The notes under the pieces are model-generated. The model was not told where the DNA came from. It saw only the letters and a list, made by a program, of their open reading frames with translations, and did not search any database. Both the position numbers and the translations under genes were made by a program. A stretch of 64,000 nucleotides of DNA from Bradyrhizobium aeschynomenes (GTDB lineage Bacteria; Pseudomonadota; Alphaproteobacteria; Rhizobiales; Xanthobacteraceae): positions 61,719 through 125,718 of the forward strand of contig NZ_JABFDM010000008.1 in NCBI RefSeq assembly GCF_013178945.1, written 5' to 3'. Shown here one piece after another: positions 27,201 to 35,259 of this stretch; the first letter of the stretch is position 1; the number at the start of each line of letters is the position of its first letter.

Positions 27201-28661
27201 GAGGGTGCCGTAGACCTGCTGCCATGCACGCTCGGAGACGTTCGCCTCCGGCTGATCGGCCGTCGCCATCATGGCCGCGAAGGCCTCGGCCGACATGAAG
27301 GCATAGGCTTCCAGGTTGCGCACCGCCGCTGCATAGCCGTCGATCGAGGTTGCGCCCGTCGGCGTGTAGTCGATGGTGCCGATCGCCTCCTTCATGTTGG
27401 TCGCGAAGTCGGCGGGATCGATCACCTTGAGCCGGTAGTTCGAATCCTTGCGCTTGTCCTGGCCGGCATGTTCGAGCAGCCCGTTGATGACACGCCAATC
27501 GGCATCGGAGGCCCGTTTGAGGTCCATCATCGTGACGAAGGTCGCAACCGGCATGTGCAGCTTTTGCGTGATCGCATCCTGCACGTCCTGCCGATAGCGC
27601 TGCACGTAGAGATCGTCGACGGTCGTGATCTCGGGCAGGCCCGCGAGGTTCGGCGTGCCGTTCAGCGCGGTCGCGAGATTGGCGTTGAAGTCGCGCGGAT
27701 TGGCCGGGTTGAGAACGAAGTTAGGGTCGTGCCGCGCATCGCGGCCCGCCGCCTGCAGGATCGCATTGATCCTGGCCCAGTCGGCGCCGGCATTGTCGCG
27801 GGTGCGCTTGCGATCGATCAGCTCGCGCAGCTCATAGTGCTGCAGGTGCAGCGCCGTGGGGGCGAACGCGACCAGGGCGGCGAGCGACTGCAGCAGCGGA
27901 TAGGTGACCGGCTTGCCGCCATAGAGCGGCAGCGGCCCGCCCGGCGAGGGCTCGCCGAGCGCGAGCCGCAGCATGGCGAGGAACCGATCCTCCTTGGTGC
28001 CGAGCGCGCCCTTTCTCGGATCGCGCGCCTCCGGCAGCCCGATGACGAGCTTGTCGGTGAACACCGTGGCGAGCCTGCTGACTTTCGCGCGGTTGACGAC
28101 GACATCGGCGTCCGTGCGGAAGAAGCGCTCGCGCTTGGCGGAGTCGCGCCCGGCCGGAAGCCTGGTGCCGGCGGGGATCTGCACGGCATGCGCACCATTG
28201 GCGAGATCGAACAGCACGAATGCGCGATCGGGCACCGGCAGCTTCGGGGCGAGCCGCAGCACGTCGCGATAGTAGTAGTCGAGATGGCGGGGGACGATCC
28301 CATTGAGCGCGTTCCGGGCGGTGTCGAGCAGCTTGAACAAGGCAAGCAGCAGCACCAGATGCGGCCGTCGCAGCTGGTCGTCGGAAACCGTGCCCGGATT
28401 GTCGATGAAGGCGAGGATCTGATCGTCGCTGAGCTCGCCGAGCAGGCCCGACCAGTCGCCGACGGGATCGTTGTCGGCGTCATAGTAGGTCACCTTCTCG
28501 ACGTAGCCGCGCAGGAATGTCAGCAGGTCACGCGTCGTCCGCTCGTCGATGCCGACGCCGTCCGGATAGCGGTCGGAGACGATCCTGGTGGCTAGCAGCC
28601 GCGCGAGCTGGCTGGTGCCGTCACGCCGGGGCGAAGGAATCTCGGCGGGCGGCTGCACCAT
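24294..28661 (-). CDS. Large eCIS baseplate J/gp6-like protein (Afp11-like)
   Basis: This is the largest protein in the window (1455 aa). The N-terminal region has the VEKVTYYDADNDPVGDWSG and LDYYYRDVLRLAPK motifs typical of Afp11-like proteins. The C-terminal third holds the J-like core (AVTAWDYERLVLRRFPEIYKV, then VRLIVIPDIRG and YVQVRIRVGVRFV). A central Ala/Arg-rich insertion (about 500-600) is less conserved in type. Such proteins form the inner baseplate wedge. The gene starts 3 bases after the spike-tip gene. Confidence 0.88.
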   Translation of the reverse strand: MVQPPAEIPSPRRDGTSQLARLLATRIVSDRYPDGVGIDERTTRDLLTFLRGYVEKVTYYDADNDPVGDWSGLLGELSDDQILAFIDNPGTVSDDQLRRPHLVLLLALFKLLDTARNALNGIVPRHLDYYYRDVLRLAPKLPVPDRAFVLFDLANGAHAVQIPAGTRLPAGRDSAKRERFFRTDADVVVNRAKVSRLATVFTDKLVIGLPEARDPRKGALGTKEDRFLAMLRLALGEPSPGGPLPLYGGKPVTYPLLQSLAALVAFAPTALHLQHYELRELIDRKRTRDNAGADWARINAILQAAGRDARHDPNFVLNPANPRDFNANLATALNGTPNLAGLPEITTVDDLYVQRYRQDVQDAITQKLHMPVATFVTMMDLKRASDADWRVINGLLEHAGQDKRKDSNYRLKVIDPADFATNMKEAIGTIDYTPTGATSIDGYAAAVRNLEAYAFMSAEAFAAMMATADQPEANVSERAWQQVYGTLEDALQNKVVAARRDAIRKRREAAADPAAGLQSILADAAGASPSATTPQLLEELKDWASAADMQTLRRVADAPKTASTEQWVQVYDILERASRKRTQLPTARPQRQDWLNLYPQADATTVHPSAALEQRWKTFGAAPAQSPEQPPPETIGLVIGSPLFALSAGTRQIILTFGFYDDGGGPIVAAPEQPFSVQVSTADGWVTLGADKVEMTGDGAVDYSKLDDIAPIPGTTTLIGLRVRLTLPTTMPAIAPLPGDQALASCPWPAVRLMLRQIWDGTLGRWVIRYARLRSLRIARIHMRAAIGSYVQPAQSGEPLGPLVLENDLGPLDGKRPFEPFGPQPDAGATFWIGHPDLQNKRLRAVKLRLDWMGGPPDLNATYAAYQLAGPFTAKVSLVDGPLVTAQGGAGALFVTDRARRTQDASKPQTLEITSVSDAVQAYTLPPPETAAATARNLPHALRLELAIGFGHREYAGLAATKAIALAVDTAVFAKSGGTINAASYTVGLPYAPKLKSLTLDLLAGHEIRMEAYQQGPASDMVFHLHPFGIAELSAAANGSPLLPDYGNEGELLIGLEGLRPPETLSLLFQMAEGSANADVDPPAIRWSVLDRNGWVDLPGEAMLQDGTRGLINSGIITFALPQAVPDARLPAGPYWLRASAAIGAAAVCDTIAIHPQAALATRELNASAVDLTPLPPKTIKSLFAPLPGVAAVHQPYASFGGRAAEDPVGFHASSSERLRHKQRAVTAWDYERLVLRRFPEIYKVKCLPATSNEAAIDRRDALGLVRLIVIPDIRGKSLFDPFEPKAASALLADVAAYLTPLLPGSARLSVENARYVQVRIRVGVRFVDQSNPALWKERLNEDLNRFLSPWAFDDGADIMIGRRIYASSIVNFIDQRSYVDYVAGIKLFSSEDGEVFTLAPPGGPDGDSVGSERPDAVLVAARRHEIDLIADEIFPADQFKGINYMKIELDFIIG

Positions 28662-28664
28662 CGC

Positions 28665-29099
28665 TTACCCCGCCTTCACGCTGGTTTCGGCCGCAACGAA
28701 GCTGCCCTTGCCGGTGTAGCTCGTCGTCGCGTCCGGAATGGGCGAGCCGGGCCCCGGCGGCGGCTGCATCGCCGGCGCCGCGACGGTGAAGCGTGCGGTG
28801 AACGAGCTTCCCTTGAGCAGCAGCTTCTTGGCTCCTGACTGGCAGGTTGCCGCCTTCTGGTCTCCGGCCAGCGCGGCGATCGAGAGTGTTCCGGTGCCCG
28901 GGATCGAATAGGGACCGGCCGTGTACATGCAGCCGGCGACGGACACGCTGCTCTCGTCGCCGGCGACGCAGGCGAGCTTGCCGGCGACCCGGGCCTTGCC
29001 GCTCGCGGTGATCGGACCGGGGCGCACGACGACGGTCGCCGCACCGAAACCCGGCTCGAAACTCGCCATGTCGCCATCGATCACGATCACGTCGCTCAC
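28665..29099 (-). CDS. Spike-tip (PAAR-like position) protein of the eCIS
   Basis: The 144-aa product starts at GTG 29099, overlapping the gp25 stop (GTGA). It is Gly/Ala/Val-rich with short beta-strand-like segments. Three Cys residues and polar loops fit a small folded beta cap, and a Pro-rich turn (MQPPPGPGSPIPD) lies near residue 120. Position between gp25-like and Afp11-like genes is that of the PAAR-like tip (Afp10) in related clusters. The assignment rests mainly on context; the classical PAAR motifs are not obvious. Confidence 0.55.
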   Translation of the reverse strand: MSDVIVIDGDMASFEPGFGAATVVVRPGPITASGKARVAGKLACVAGDESSVSVAGCMYTAGPYSIPGTGTLSIAALAGDQKAATCQSGAKKLLLKGSSFTARFTVAAPAMQPPPGPGSPIPDATTSYTGKGSFVAAETSVKAG

Positions 29100-29512
29100 G
29101 GCACCGCTCTCGTCGCTTCGTTGAGGTAATAGGGATAGACCATGTTGAAACGGGAGTTGTTGGTGCGAACCGTGAAGCGGATCGCGATCAGCACGAGGCC
29201 GGGGGTCTGGCCGTCGGTGCTGACATCGACGCCGTCGAGCCGGATGCGCGTCTCGTGATAGAGGATCGCATCCGACACCGCCTCGCGGATCGAGGTCAGC
29301 AGCGTCTGGTCGATCTCCTCGAACATGTAACGCGAGACGTCGCAGCCGAAATCCTGCCGCATCACGCGCTCGCCCAGCGCCGTGCCGAACAGGATCGTCA
29401 GGCTCTGAACGATGTCGTCGTCGCCGGCGACCATGGCGACGTCGGAGCCGTTCGGTCCGAACTGCGGCGGAAACGCCCAGCCGCGCCCGAGATAACCGGC
29501 CGATGCCGTCAT
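29096..29512 (-). CDS. gp25-like baseplate wedge protein (Afp9-like)
   Basis: The 138-aa product has the gp25 core: VQSLTILFGTALGERVMRQDFGCDV followed by EIDQTLLTSIREAVSDAILYHETRI, including the conserved Glu-Arg (ER) and DFG-like segment. T4 gp25 homologues nucleate sheath attachment at the baseplate and occur in T6SS (TssE) and eCIS (Afp9). It is translationally coupled to the following spike-tip gene. Confidence 0.92.
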   Translation of the reverse strand: MTASAGYLGRGWAFPPQFGPNGSDVAMVAGDDDIVQSLTILFGTALGERVMRQDFGCDVSRYMFEEIDQTLLTSIREAVSDAILYHETRIRLDGVDVSTDGQTPGLVLIAIRFTVRTNNSRFNMVYPYYLNEATRAVP

Positions 29513-29583
29513 GTCCGATCCGTTCGGTGTGAGTTGAAGCTCCGCATGCAGTTCCTCCCGCGAGCCCTTTGAATCGGTTCAAA

Positions 29584-31221
29584 TCAGTTCAGGTCGATCG
29601 TGCTGCCCTTGATCTTGATCGCGCCCTTGGCCTGGATCACGAGATCCTTGCCCGAGTCGATGGTGATGCCGCTGGCGTCGAGAACGAGCTTGTTGTTGTT
29701 CTTGTCGGACAGCGTGATGGTGCCGCCGTCGTCGTCGAGGATGACGGTTCGTCCGCCCGGCGTGCTGATCGTGATCGACGGCTTGTCGGCCTCCGACAGG
29801 ACGATGCGCGTGTTCTGCTTGCCGACGAGACCCTTCTGCTTGGCATCGGTGAACCCCTCCGGCAGCTTGTTCTTGCTGCCCCAGAGGCGGCCGAGCACGA
29901 CCGGATGCCTGGGATCGCCGCCGAGAAAGCCGACCAGCACTTCGTCCCCCGGTTCCGGCCGCACGCAGAAGCCGCGCTTGTCGCCGGCATCGGGACTGGC
30001 GATGCGCGCCCAGAGCGGTTTGGGCGGATCGGTGAGGACGGAGGAGACGCTGACCTGGATTCGGCTCTCGCCATCCGGATCTTCGTCCGAGGAGTCGGCA
30101 ATGGTGCCGAGATGCAGTCCCGAGATCGGCGGCAGCAGGCCCCCGGCGGCCATGTCCGAAAGCTCGGGCAACCGGCCCGCGGGCTCGGCGGCGAGACCGA
30201 ATTGCAGGTCGGTCGAGAAACCGTGCGTATCGATGCGATGGCGTACGCCCGTGACCAGCGCCTTGCCGTCGAACAGGTCGCCGAGCCCGTTCAGCTGGGC
30301 AATGTCCATCGGCTTTGCAGCGGGAAGCCCTGCCACCGACATGCGGCCGCGGATCAGCGCGAGCCGCGCACGGGCCGCGCGCGCATTCGTCCACGCTTTC
30401 ACTTCGTCGGGCTGAAGAGGCACCATATGGGTGAGGCGAACGGGCCCCATCCCGAGTTCATCGCCGATCGATGCCGTTCCGATCTCCCCCTGCGGCAGGC
30501 TCAACGTCTCCGCCGCGGCAGGTTCAGCCGCCGCGAGCGCCTTCGGGTCCCACGCAACGCCGTCGATGCTCGGCGCCTGGCTCGCCGCGTCGAGCTCGAA
30601 ATGCAGGTCGGTGATCGGGTCGAGCCCGAGCGAGAAGCTGTGCGCCGGCTCGCCGTCGACGGCGAGTTTCTTCAGCGACACGGCCCCGTCGAAGGCGACG
30701 ACGCCGAGCCCCTGCGCATCGGCGCGAGTCAGGATGAAGTCCCAGTCGGTGCAGTCATGCTGCACCAGGGCTTTGTGCGTTGGGGTCGTATCGGGCGCGT
30801 CATCGACGGTCAGCTGCGCGTCGCCGACGATGGCGCGGATCGCGTCGCTATCGGGAGTGTCGGTCCAGATCCGGTTGTGGCGCGCGCCGGTGAGCTTGAC
30901 CGTCTTGTCCTTGACGACCACGTCGAGCGTCGGCAGGCCCTCGCGCGTATGGACGAACAGAGCGGTGACGAGGCCCTTGAATACGCTGACGTCGTCCTCG
31001 CCGGCGCGGCGCAGCTTGATCTCGACCTCGGCCGCCGGCTTGAACGGACCGCCCGCCATCAGCGGCGCCTCGTCGGCCACGGGGCCCTTGGCGTGAATCG
31101 ACAGCATCGCGGTGGGAATGCGGTTCACCGCCCGCATCAAGTCGATCGACAGCGGCGCCAGGTTCGGCGGCAGCGCAGCTCCCGCGACGAGGATGGTGGG
31201 AATGGTGAAGCCGTCGGGCAC
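29584..31221 (-). CDS. VgrG-like spike/hub protein (Afp8-like)
   Basis: The 545-aa protein combines a gp27/GpD-like hub (about 1-340; HDCTDWDFILTRADAQGLGVV is the diagnostic segment) with an OB-fold region containing PEPGDEVLVGFLGGDPRHPVVLGRLWG. A C-terminal beta-helix follows with repeating I-x-I-x strands ending IKIKGSTIDLN. It forms the membrane-puncturing spike. It starts at GTG 31221, with GGAG overlapping the stop of the LysM gene. No extra C-terminal effector domain is attached. Confidence 0.9.
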   Translation of the reverse strand: MPDGFTIPTILVAGAALPPNLAPLSIDLMRAVNRIPTAMLSIHAKGPVADEAPLMAGGPFKPAAEVEIKLRRAGEDDVSVFKGLVTALFVHTREGLPTLDVVVKDKTVKLTGARHNRIWTDTPDSDAIRAIVGDAQLTVDDAPDTTPTHKALVQHDCTDWDFILTRADAQGLGVVAFDGAVSLKKLAVDGEPAHSFSLGLDPITDLHFELDAASQAPSIDGVAWDPKALAAAEPAAAETLSLPQGEIGTASIGDELGMGPVRLTHMVPLQPDEVKAWTNARAARARLALIRGRMSVAGLPAAKPMDIAQLNGLGDLFDGKALVTGVRHRIDTHGFSTDLQFGLAAEPAGRLPELSDMAAGGLLPPISGLHLGTIADSSDEDPDGESRIQVSVSSVLTDPPKPLWARIASPDAGDKRGFCVRPEPGDEVLVGFLGGDPRHPVVLGRLWGSKNKLPEGFTDAKQKGLVGKQNTRIVLSEADKPSITISTPGGRTVILDDDGGTITLSDKNNNKLVLDASGITIDSGKDLVIQAKGAIKIKGSTIDLN

Positions 31222-31230
31222 CTCGAGCTC

Positions 31231-31938
31231 CTAGCGCGACAGCGGCGGAAAGATCAGCGTGCGGCCCGGCTCCAGGCCGCGCAGATGATTGAGCCCGTTG
31301 GCACGTGCGACCCGCGGCGTATGCACCGCGCTGCCGTAGACGGCGTGGACCAGCAGCGGCAGCGTATCGCCGCCGCGCACCAGCCGGGCATGGGACACGT
31401 CGGGCGAGGTGAAGGCAAGCTGCGACTGCTGCTTGGCGACGTCATCGTCCGCCGCCAGGCTCAGCACCAGCTCGGCCCGCAGCGGCGAGCCGTCGCGCTC
31501 GAAGCTCGTGTAGTTGATGGTGACGGTGGTGAGGCGGCAGTTGAAGCTGAACTTGCCCCATTTCAGGTTCAGGTAGCTCGGCTCGTGCGTCTCGCTCTGC
31601 GGCTGGTAGGCGATGGCAAGGAAGCTGTCGATGCGGTCCTTGACCGTCTTGGTGTCCGAGAACAGGTTGACGAGTCCCATCTCTTCGACGCCAGTGCCAT
31701 CGAGCAGCAAAGTGAGCTCGATCGCGCTCGGCTGTGTCCGGATGAAGGTCGCGACCTGCTCGGCGCCGCCGGCCGCCTTGCCGGGCTCGAACAGGTTGCT
31801 GTTGGTCTGGCTCAGGGTTTGCGGATTGAACATCGCCACGAAGGGTGAGCCGTCGATCTCCTTGCTCTTCGAGCGCTTGGCATCGGCGAAGGCGGAGATC
31901 TGCAGCTTCTCGAGCTTGAAGAGGTCGGGAAAACCCAT
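31231..31938 (-). CDS. LysM-containing eCIS tube/baseplate connector (Afp7-like)
   Basis: The 235-aa product starts MGFPDLFKLEKLQISAF, with GGAG nine bases upstream of the ATG at 31938. An N-terminal CIS-tube-like domain (VAMFNPQTLSQ, LTTVTINYTSF) is followed by a C-terminal LysM-like motif (GGDTLPLLVHAVYG to GLEPGRTLIFPPL). In Afp/PVC particles this protein joins tube and spike. The longer open frame upstream of 31938 lies inside other genes and is not used. Confidence 0.88.
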   Translation of the reverse strand: MGFPDLFKLEKLQISAFADAKRSKSKEIDGSPFVAMFNPQTLSQTNSNLFEPGKAAGGAEQVATFIRTQPSAIELTLLLDGTGVEEMGLVNLFSDTKTVKDRIDSFLAIAYQPQSETHEPSYLNLKWGKFSFNCRLTTVTINYTSFERDGSPLRAELVLSLAADDDVAKQQSQLAFTSPDVSHARLVRGGDTLPLLVHAVYGSAVHTPRVARANGLNHLRGLEPGRTLIFPPLSR

Positions 31939-31940
31939 GA

Positions 31941-32105
31941 TCAGCGCTCCTTCTCGCGGCGCAGGATGCGCAGCGTCTCGTCGACGCAGGCCTGCACCAG
32001 TGCGTCGCGGTCGAACGACGGGGCGTTCGCGGCGGGACTGCGCGCGTCGACCTTGTGCGGATCGACCACGGCGCGGATGATCAGCTCGCGGATCTCGACA
32101 GGCAT
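31941..32105 (-). CDS. Small DUF5908-like eCIS protein
   Basis: A 54-aa gene on the minus strand begins ATG at 32105 with MPVEIRELIIRAVVDP and ends in a basic tail (RILRREKER), stop at 31941. The MPxEIRELxIR opening is that of the short DUF5908 proteins found in eCIS clusters next to the LysM tube protein (Afp6 position). It lies 3 bases from each neighbour, exactly filling an otherwise empty slot. Function in the particle is not established. Confidence 0.75.
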   Translation of the reverse strand: MPVEIRELIIRAVVDPHKVDARSPAANAPSFDRDALVQACVDETLRILRREKER

Positions 32106-32108
32106 GGC

Positions 32109-32561
32109 TCAGAGCCTCATGATCTGCATGCGGGTGTAGGCCAGCTCCATCGTGTCGATCACGACGCCGTTCTGCCCGGCATCGAGATCCGACGTCGCCC
32201 ATCGCACCGGATAGGTGTTGAGGAACATCCATCCCGCCGTCGGCGCGCCGCTGTCGTCGAACAGTGTCACCAGCACGTTGGAGGCGGAGAATTTGAACAG
32301 CGACAGCGACACGTTGAACTCGATGTCGAGCGGCGAGATCAGCGGTGCGCTACGCTCCAGCACCAGGTTCTGGTAGCCGATGGTCTCGGGAAAGCGGTGC
32401 GTGTAGAGGTTCTGCCCGCCCTCGGCGTGCGTCTTCAGCGACACCGTCGCGCCCAGCCCCGACACCTTCTGGAAACGAATGTCGATCGGGTTGGGCACGA
32501 GTCCGCCGACGAAGAAGAACACGCCGAAGCGGAAGCTTAAGGGGAGGTCCTTGACCGGCAT
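32109..32561 (-). CDS. eCIS inner-tube protein (third gp19-like copy)
   Basis: The 150-aa product begins MPVKDLPLSFRFGVFF at ATG 32561, one base after the stop of the previous tube gene. It has the gp19-type pattern: IRFQKVSGLGATV at the N-terminus, VLERSAPLISPLDIEFN in the middle and a late NTYPVRWATSDLDA strand. Its sequence diverges from the two canonical tube proteins and it is nearest to the baseplate genes, so it is more likely the baseplate-proximal tube-initiator (Afp5-like). Confidence 0.82.
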   Translation of the reverse strand: MPVKDLPLSFRFGVFFFVGGLVPNPIDIRFQKVSGLGATVSLKTHAEGGQNLYTHRFPETIGYQNLVLERSAPLISPLDIEFNVSLSLFKFSASNVLVTLFDDSGAPTAGWMFLNTYPVRWATSDLDAGQNGVVIDTMELAYTRMQIMRL

Positions 32562-32562
32562 G

Positions 32563-33012
32563 TCACAGATACTCGACGGAGATTCCACTGGCGAGCAGGT
32601 CGATCGTCTCGATGGCGATCTGCGTGCTGTTGACGTCGAAGCTCGGCGCTGAGAGCTTGACCGGGATCGCCTCCTTGACGTGCCAGACGACGACCGGCGT
32701 TCCCGCCTCGTCGCACAGGCTGATGGCGAGCGCCCGCGCGGTTGGCGGATCCGCCGTCAGCCATTGCGACAGGAAGTTGCCGCCGGGCATCACGCCCTTC
32801 TTCAGCGTCACCGTGCTGTGGCTTCGCTTGGGGACGCGCGTCACGTCCTCGCCCTCCCAGCGGCTGAAGCCGTGCCGGTAGGTCACGGTCTCGTACTCGC
32901 TGACGAGCCCGGACACCTCGACGAAGCTCGCCGAGTCCGAATCCACCGCGACCTGGAAATTGTAGCCGGGCAGCGGATAGAGCAGTTTCTGCGTCGTCTT
33001 GTCGTCGGGCAT
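32563..33012 (-). CDS. eCIS inner-tube protein (second gp19-like copy)
   Basis: The 149-aa product shows YPLPGYNFQVAVD, FVEVSGLVSEYETVTYRHGFS and LKKGVMPGGNFLSQWL, the T4 gp19/Hcp-like tube signature. Hexameric rings of this fold stack to form the payload-carrying inner tube. It is 8 bases from the preceding tube gene. Which copy forms the main shaft cannot be decided from sequence. Confidence 0.9.
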   Translation of the reverse strand: MPDDKTTQKLLYPLPGYNFQVAVDSDSASFVEVSGLVSEYETVTYRHGFSRWEGEDVTRVPKRSHSTVTLKKGVMPGGNFLSQWLTADPPTARALAISLCDEAGTPVVVWHVKEAIPVKLSAPSFDVNSTQIAIETIDLLASGISVEYL

Positions 33013-33020
33013 CGGCGTGA

Positions 33021-33494
33021 TCAGCCTTCAGTCATGGTGATGGCGTCGGCGCGCAGCTCGAGCGATTCGACGGCGACCTCGTTCGACTTGGCATCGAAGG
33101 CGGGTCCGTCGAGCTTGGTCGGGAAGGCGTTGATCACGGTCCAGCTGATGACCGGCTTGCCCTGCTCGTCGCACAGCCGGATGACGACGTCCTTCTTCTC
33201 GACCTGGTTCAGCGAGACGGTCTTGATCCAGCTGTAGAGCGCCGAGACGCTCGCCGTGCGCGCCACCCCCTTTTTGAGCGTGATGTTCACCGGCTGCGGC
33301 TGCGATGGCATGTGGATGATCCGCGGACCGGCGCTGCCGCCGCCGGTCGGGCTTTCCTTGAAGGTCGTGACCTCATAATGGATCGACAGGCCGGACACCT
33401 CCGAGAACGCTACGGCGTTCGGACCGATCTCGACGCGGAAGTTGTAGACCGGCAAGGGATAGGTGGCCTTGATTTCGCTGGCGCTGACAGCCAT
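33021..33494 (-). CDS. eCIS inner-tube protein (first gp19-like copy)
   Basis: The 157-aa product has YPLPVYNFRVEIG, FSEVSGLSIHYEVTTFKES and ITLKKGVARTASVSALYSWI, clear tube-protein signatures. GGAG sits seven bases before the ATG at 33494. Its place directly after the sheath gene is the usual position of the main shaft tube (Afp1-like). Confidence 0.9.
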   Translation of the reverse strand: MAVSASEIKATYPLPVYNFRVEIGPNAVAFSEVSGLSIHYEVTTFKESPTGGGSAGPRIIHMPSQPQPVNITLKKGVARTASVSALYSWIKTVSLNQVEKKDVVIRLCDEQGKPVISWTVINAFPTKLDGPAFDAKSNEVAVESLELRADAITMTEG

Positions 33495-33523
33495 CGGTGC
33501 GCTCCTCTATCGGTTCTGGTCGA

Positions 33524-35209
33524 TCAGGCTTGCTGTAGCTTGTGCATGAAGCGCAGCACGATGAACTCGGCCGGCCTGACGGCGGCGATTCCGATCTCGA
33601 CGATCAGCCGGCCCTCCAGCACGTCCTGCGGCGTCATGGTCTTGCCGAGGCCGACATTGACGTAATAGGCCGCCTCCGGCGTCGAGCCGGCGAGCGCGCC
33701 GCGTTCCCATAGCGAATAGAGATAGCTCTCGATCATGCCCCTGACCTTGAGCCAGGTGGTGGCATCGTTCGGCTCGAACACGGCGAAGCCAGAGGCCTTG
33801 CGGGTGTTCTCCTCGATGGTGATGAAGAGGCGGCGGACCGGGACGTAGCGCCATTCATTGTCGTTGCCGGCGAGCGTGCGAGCGCCCCAGACGATGGTGC
33901 CCTTGCCGGTGAAGTCGCGGATGGCATTGATCGATTTGCCGGCGGTCGGGTCGACGTTGAGGGATTCCTGATCGGCATCCGTCATCTTCTTGTCGACACC
34001 GATCATGGCCATGACGCCGACATTGGCCGGTGCCTTCCACACGCCGCGGTCGCGATCGACGCGTGCATAGATGCCGGCGATGGCGGCGCTCGGCGGCAAG
34101 GTCACCCGCTGGCGGCTGAGCGCGTCCTTGATCTGGTTGTAGCGCGCGGTATCGTTGAGCTTGATATCGCCCAGGGCAGGCGTCGGCGGTGCGCCGCCGC
34201 CGACCTTCACGAGATCGGCGCCGTCGCCGGCCGGTGTCGGCTGCAGCGCTGCCGAGCCGTTACCCTGCTGACGGATGTCGAACCCGGCCGTCGCCAGCCC
34301 CGCCTTGACGGTCGCCCAGCGATCGACCACCTGCTTGGCGGTCTTGCCGCCGGCGATGTTGGTGATCACCAGCGTCGGCTTGCCATTGCTGATGGTGATG
34401 TCGATTGCCTGCGCATTGTCCCCGCCGACGAGCTGGACCTTGGGCGTCGCCGCCTCCAAGCCCTGGAAGGAGACCACCATGCCGTTCGGATCATTGGCAG
34501 GAAATGCCACCTCCTTGATCGTCGGCGGCACCTGTGCGTCGGTGATCTTGACCTGGATCTTGCTCTCGTCGATGGCAAAGTTCAGCGACGTGCGCAAATA
34601 GGGATGATAGGCGGCGCCGTAGGACAGGTAGTCGATGCCAATCTGGTTCCGGAATGCGGCGACGTCGCCCTTGGGAACGTCGAGAATGGTGAAGCGGTCC
34701 TTGAGCCGCGCGCATTGGCTCAGCGCGGCCTGGGCGATCTCGAAATAGTCGCCCGCGGCGAGCAGCACGGCGTCGGTCAGAACGATCAGCGTCGGCTCAT
34801 CCTCCAGGGCGAGCAGGTTGAGGGCCTTGAGGAAGTCGGCCTTGGCGAGGGCACTCGCATAGTCGCCGAGCGAGAAAATGTAGCAGGGGCCGCCGCCATT
34901 GGCGAAGTAGTGGCTGACGGCGTAGTAGAGCAGCCGGTCCGGGCTCGGCCCGTTCGCTGCTCCGGGATCGACAAGATCCACCGTGGGCAGGCCGGATGCC
35001 GGATCAGTCTTGGTCGAGGCGACGAAAGCGGTCGGCTTGGCGCCGCCGAACGTGGCCATGTATTCCAGCAGCGAGCTGATCCGCGCCATCGCCGGACCCT
35101 TCTCGGTGTATCCCAGGAAGGCCGGGATCGCGGTCGACACTTCGGCCACGGACGGCGGCAATCGGGAGATCTCTTCGACGTAGACGCCCGGAGTCTTGTA
35201 GATCGGCAT
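33524..35209 (-). CDS. eCIS contractile sheath protein
   Basis: The 561-aa product starts MPIYKTPGVYVEEIS...STAIPAFLGYTEKGP, the sheath N-terminus, and ends with the conserved handshake domain (LAGNDNEWRYVPVRRLFITIEENT, YYVNVGLGKTMTPQDVLEGRLIVEIGIAAVRPAEFIVLRF). Only one sheath gene is present, unlike the three (Afp2-4) of Serratia Afp. A variable domain around residues 190-330 probably faces outward. The ribosome site upstream is weak (AAGG). Confidence 0.93.
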   Translation of the reverse strand: MPIYKTPGVYVEEISRLPPSVAEVSTAIPAFLGYTEKGPAMARISSLLEYMATFGGAKPTAFVASTKTDPASGLPTVDLVDPGAANGPSPDRLLYYAVSHYFANGGGPCYIFSLGDYASALAKADFLKALNLLALEDEPTLIVLTDAVLLAAGDYFEIAQAALSQCARLKDRFTILDVPKGDVAAFRNQIGIDYLSYGAAYHPYLRTSLNFAIDESKIQVKITDAQVPPTIKEVAFPANDPNGMVVSFQGLEAATPKVQLVGGDNAQAIDITISNGKPTLVITNIAGGKTAKQVVDRWATVKAGLATAGFDIRQQGNGSAALQPTPAGDGADLVKVGGGAPPTPALGDIKLNDTARYNQIKDALSRQRVTLPPSAAIAGIYARVDRDRGVWKAPANVGVMAMIGVDKKMTDADQESLNVDPTAGKSINAIRDFTGKGTIVWGARTLAGNDNEWRYVPVRRLFITIEENTRKASGFAVFEPNDATTWLKVRGMIESYLYSLWERGALAGSTPEAAYYVNVGLGKTMTPQDVLEGRLIVEIGIAAVRPAEFIVLRFMHKLQQA

Positions 35210-35259
35210 GACAATGCACCTTCGGAACGTGGTGAGGAGAGGCGGAAGCGGTCAGTTCG

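Noticed and set aside
29569..31848. 759-codon plus-strand frame opposite the spike gene
   Set aside because: Antisense to the VgrG-like and LysM genes; low-complexity Arg/Gly/Glu/Asp/Gln composition.
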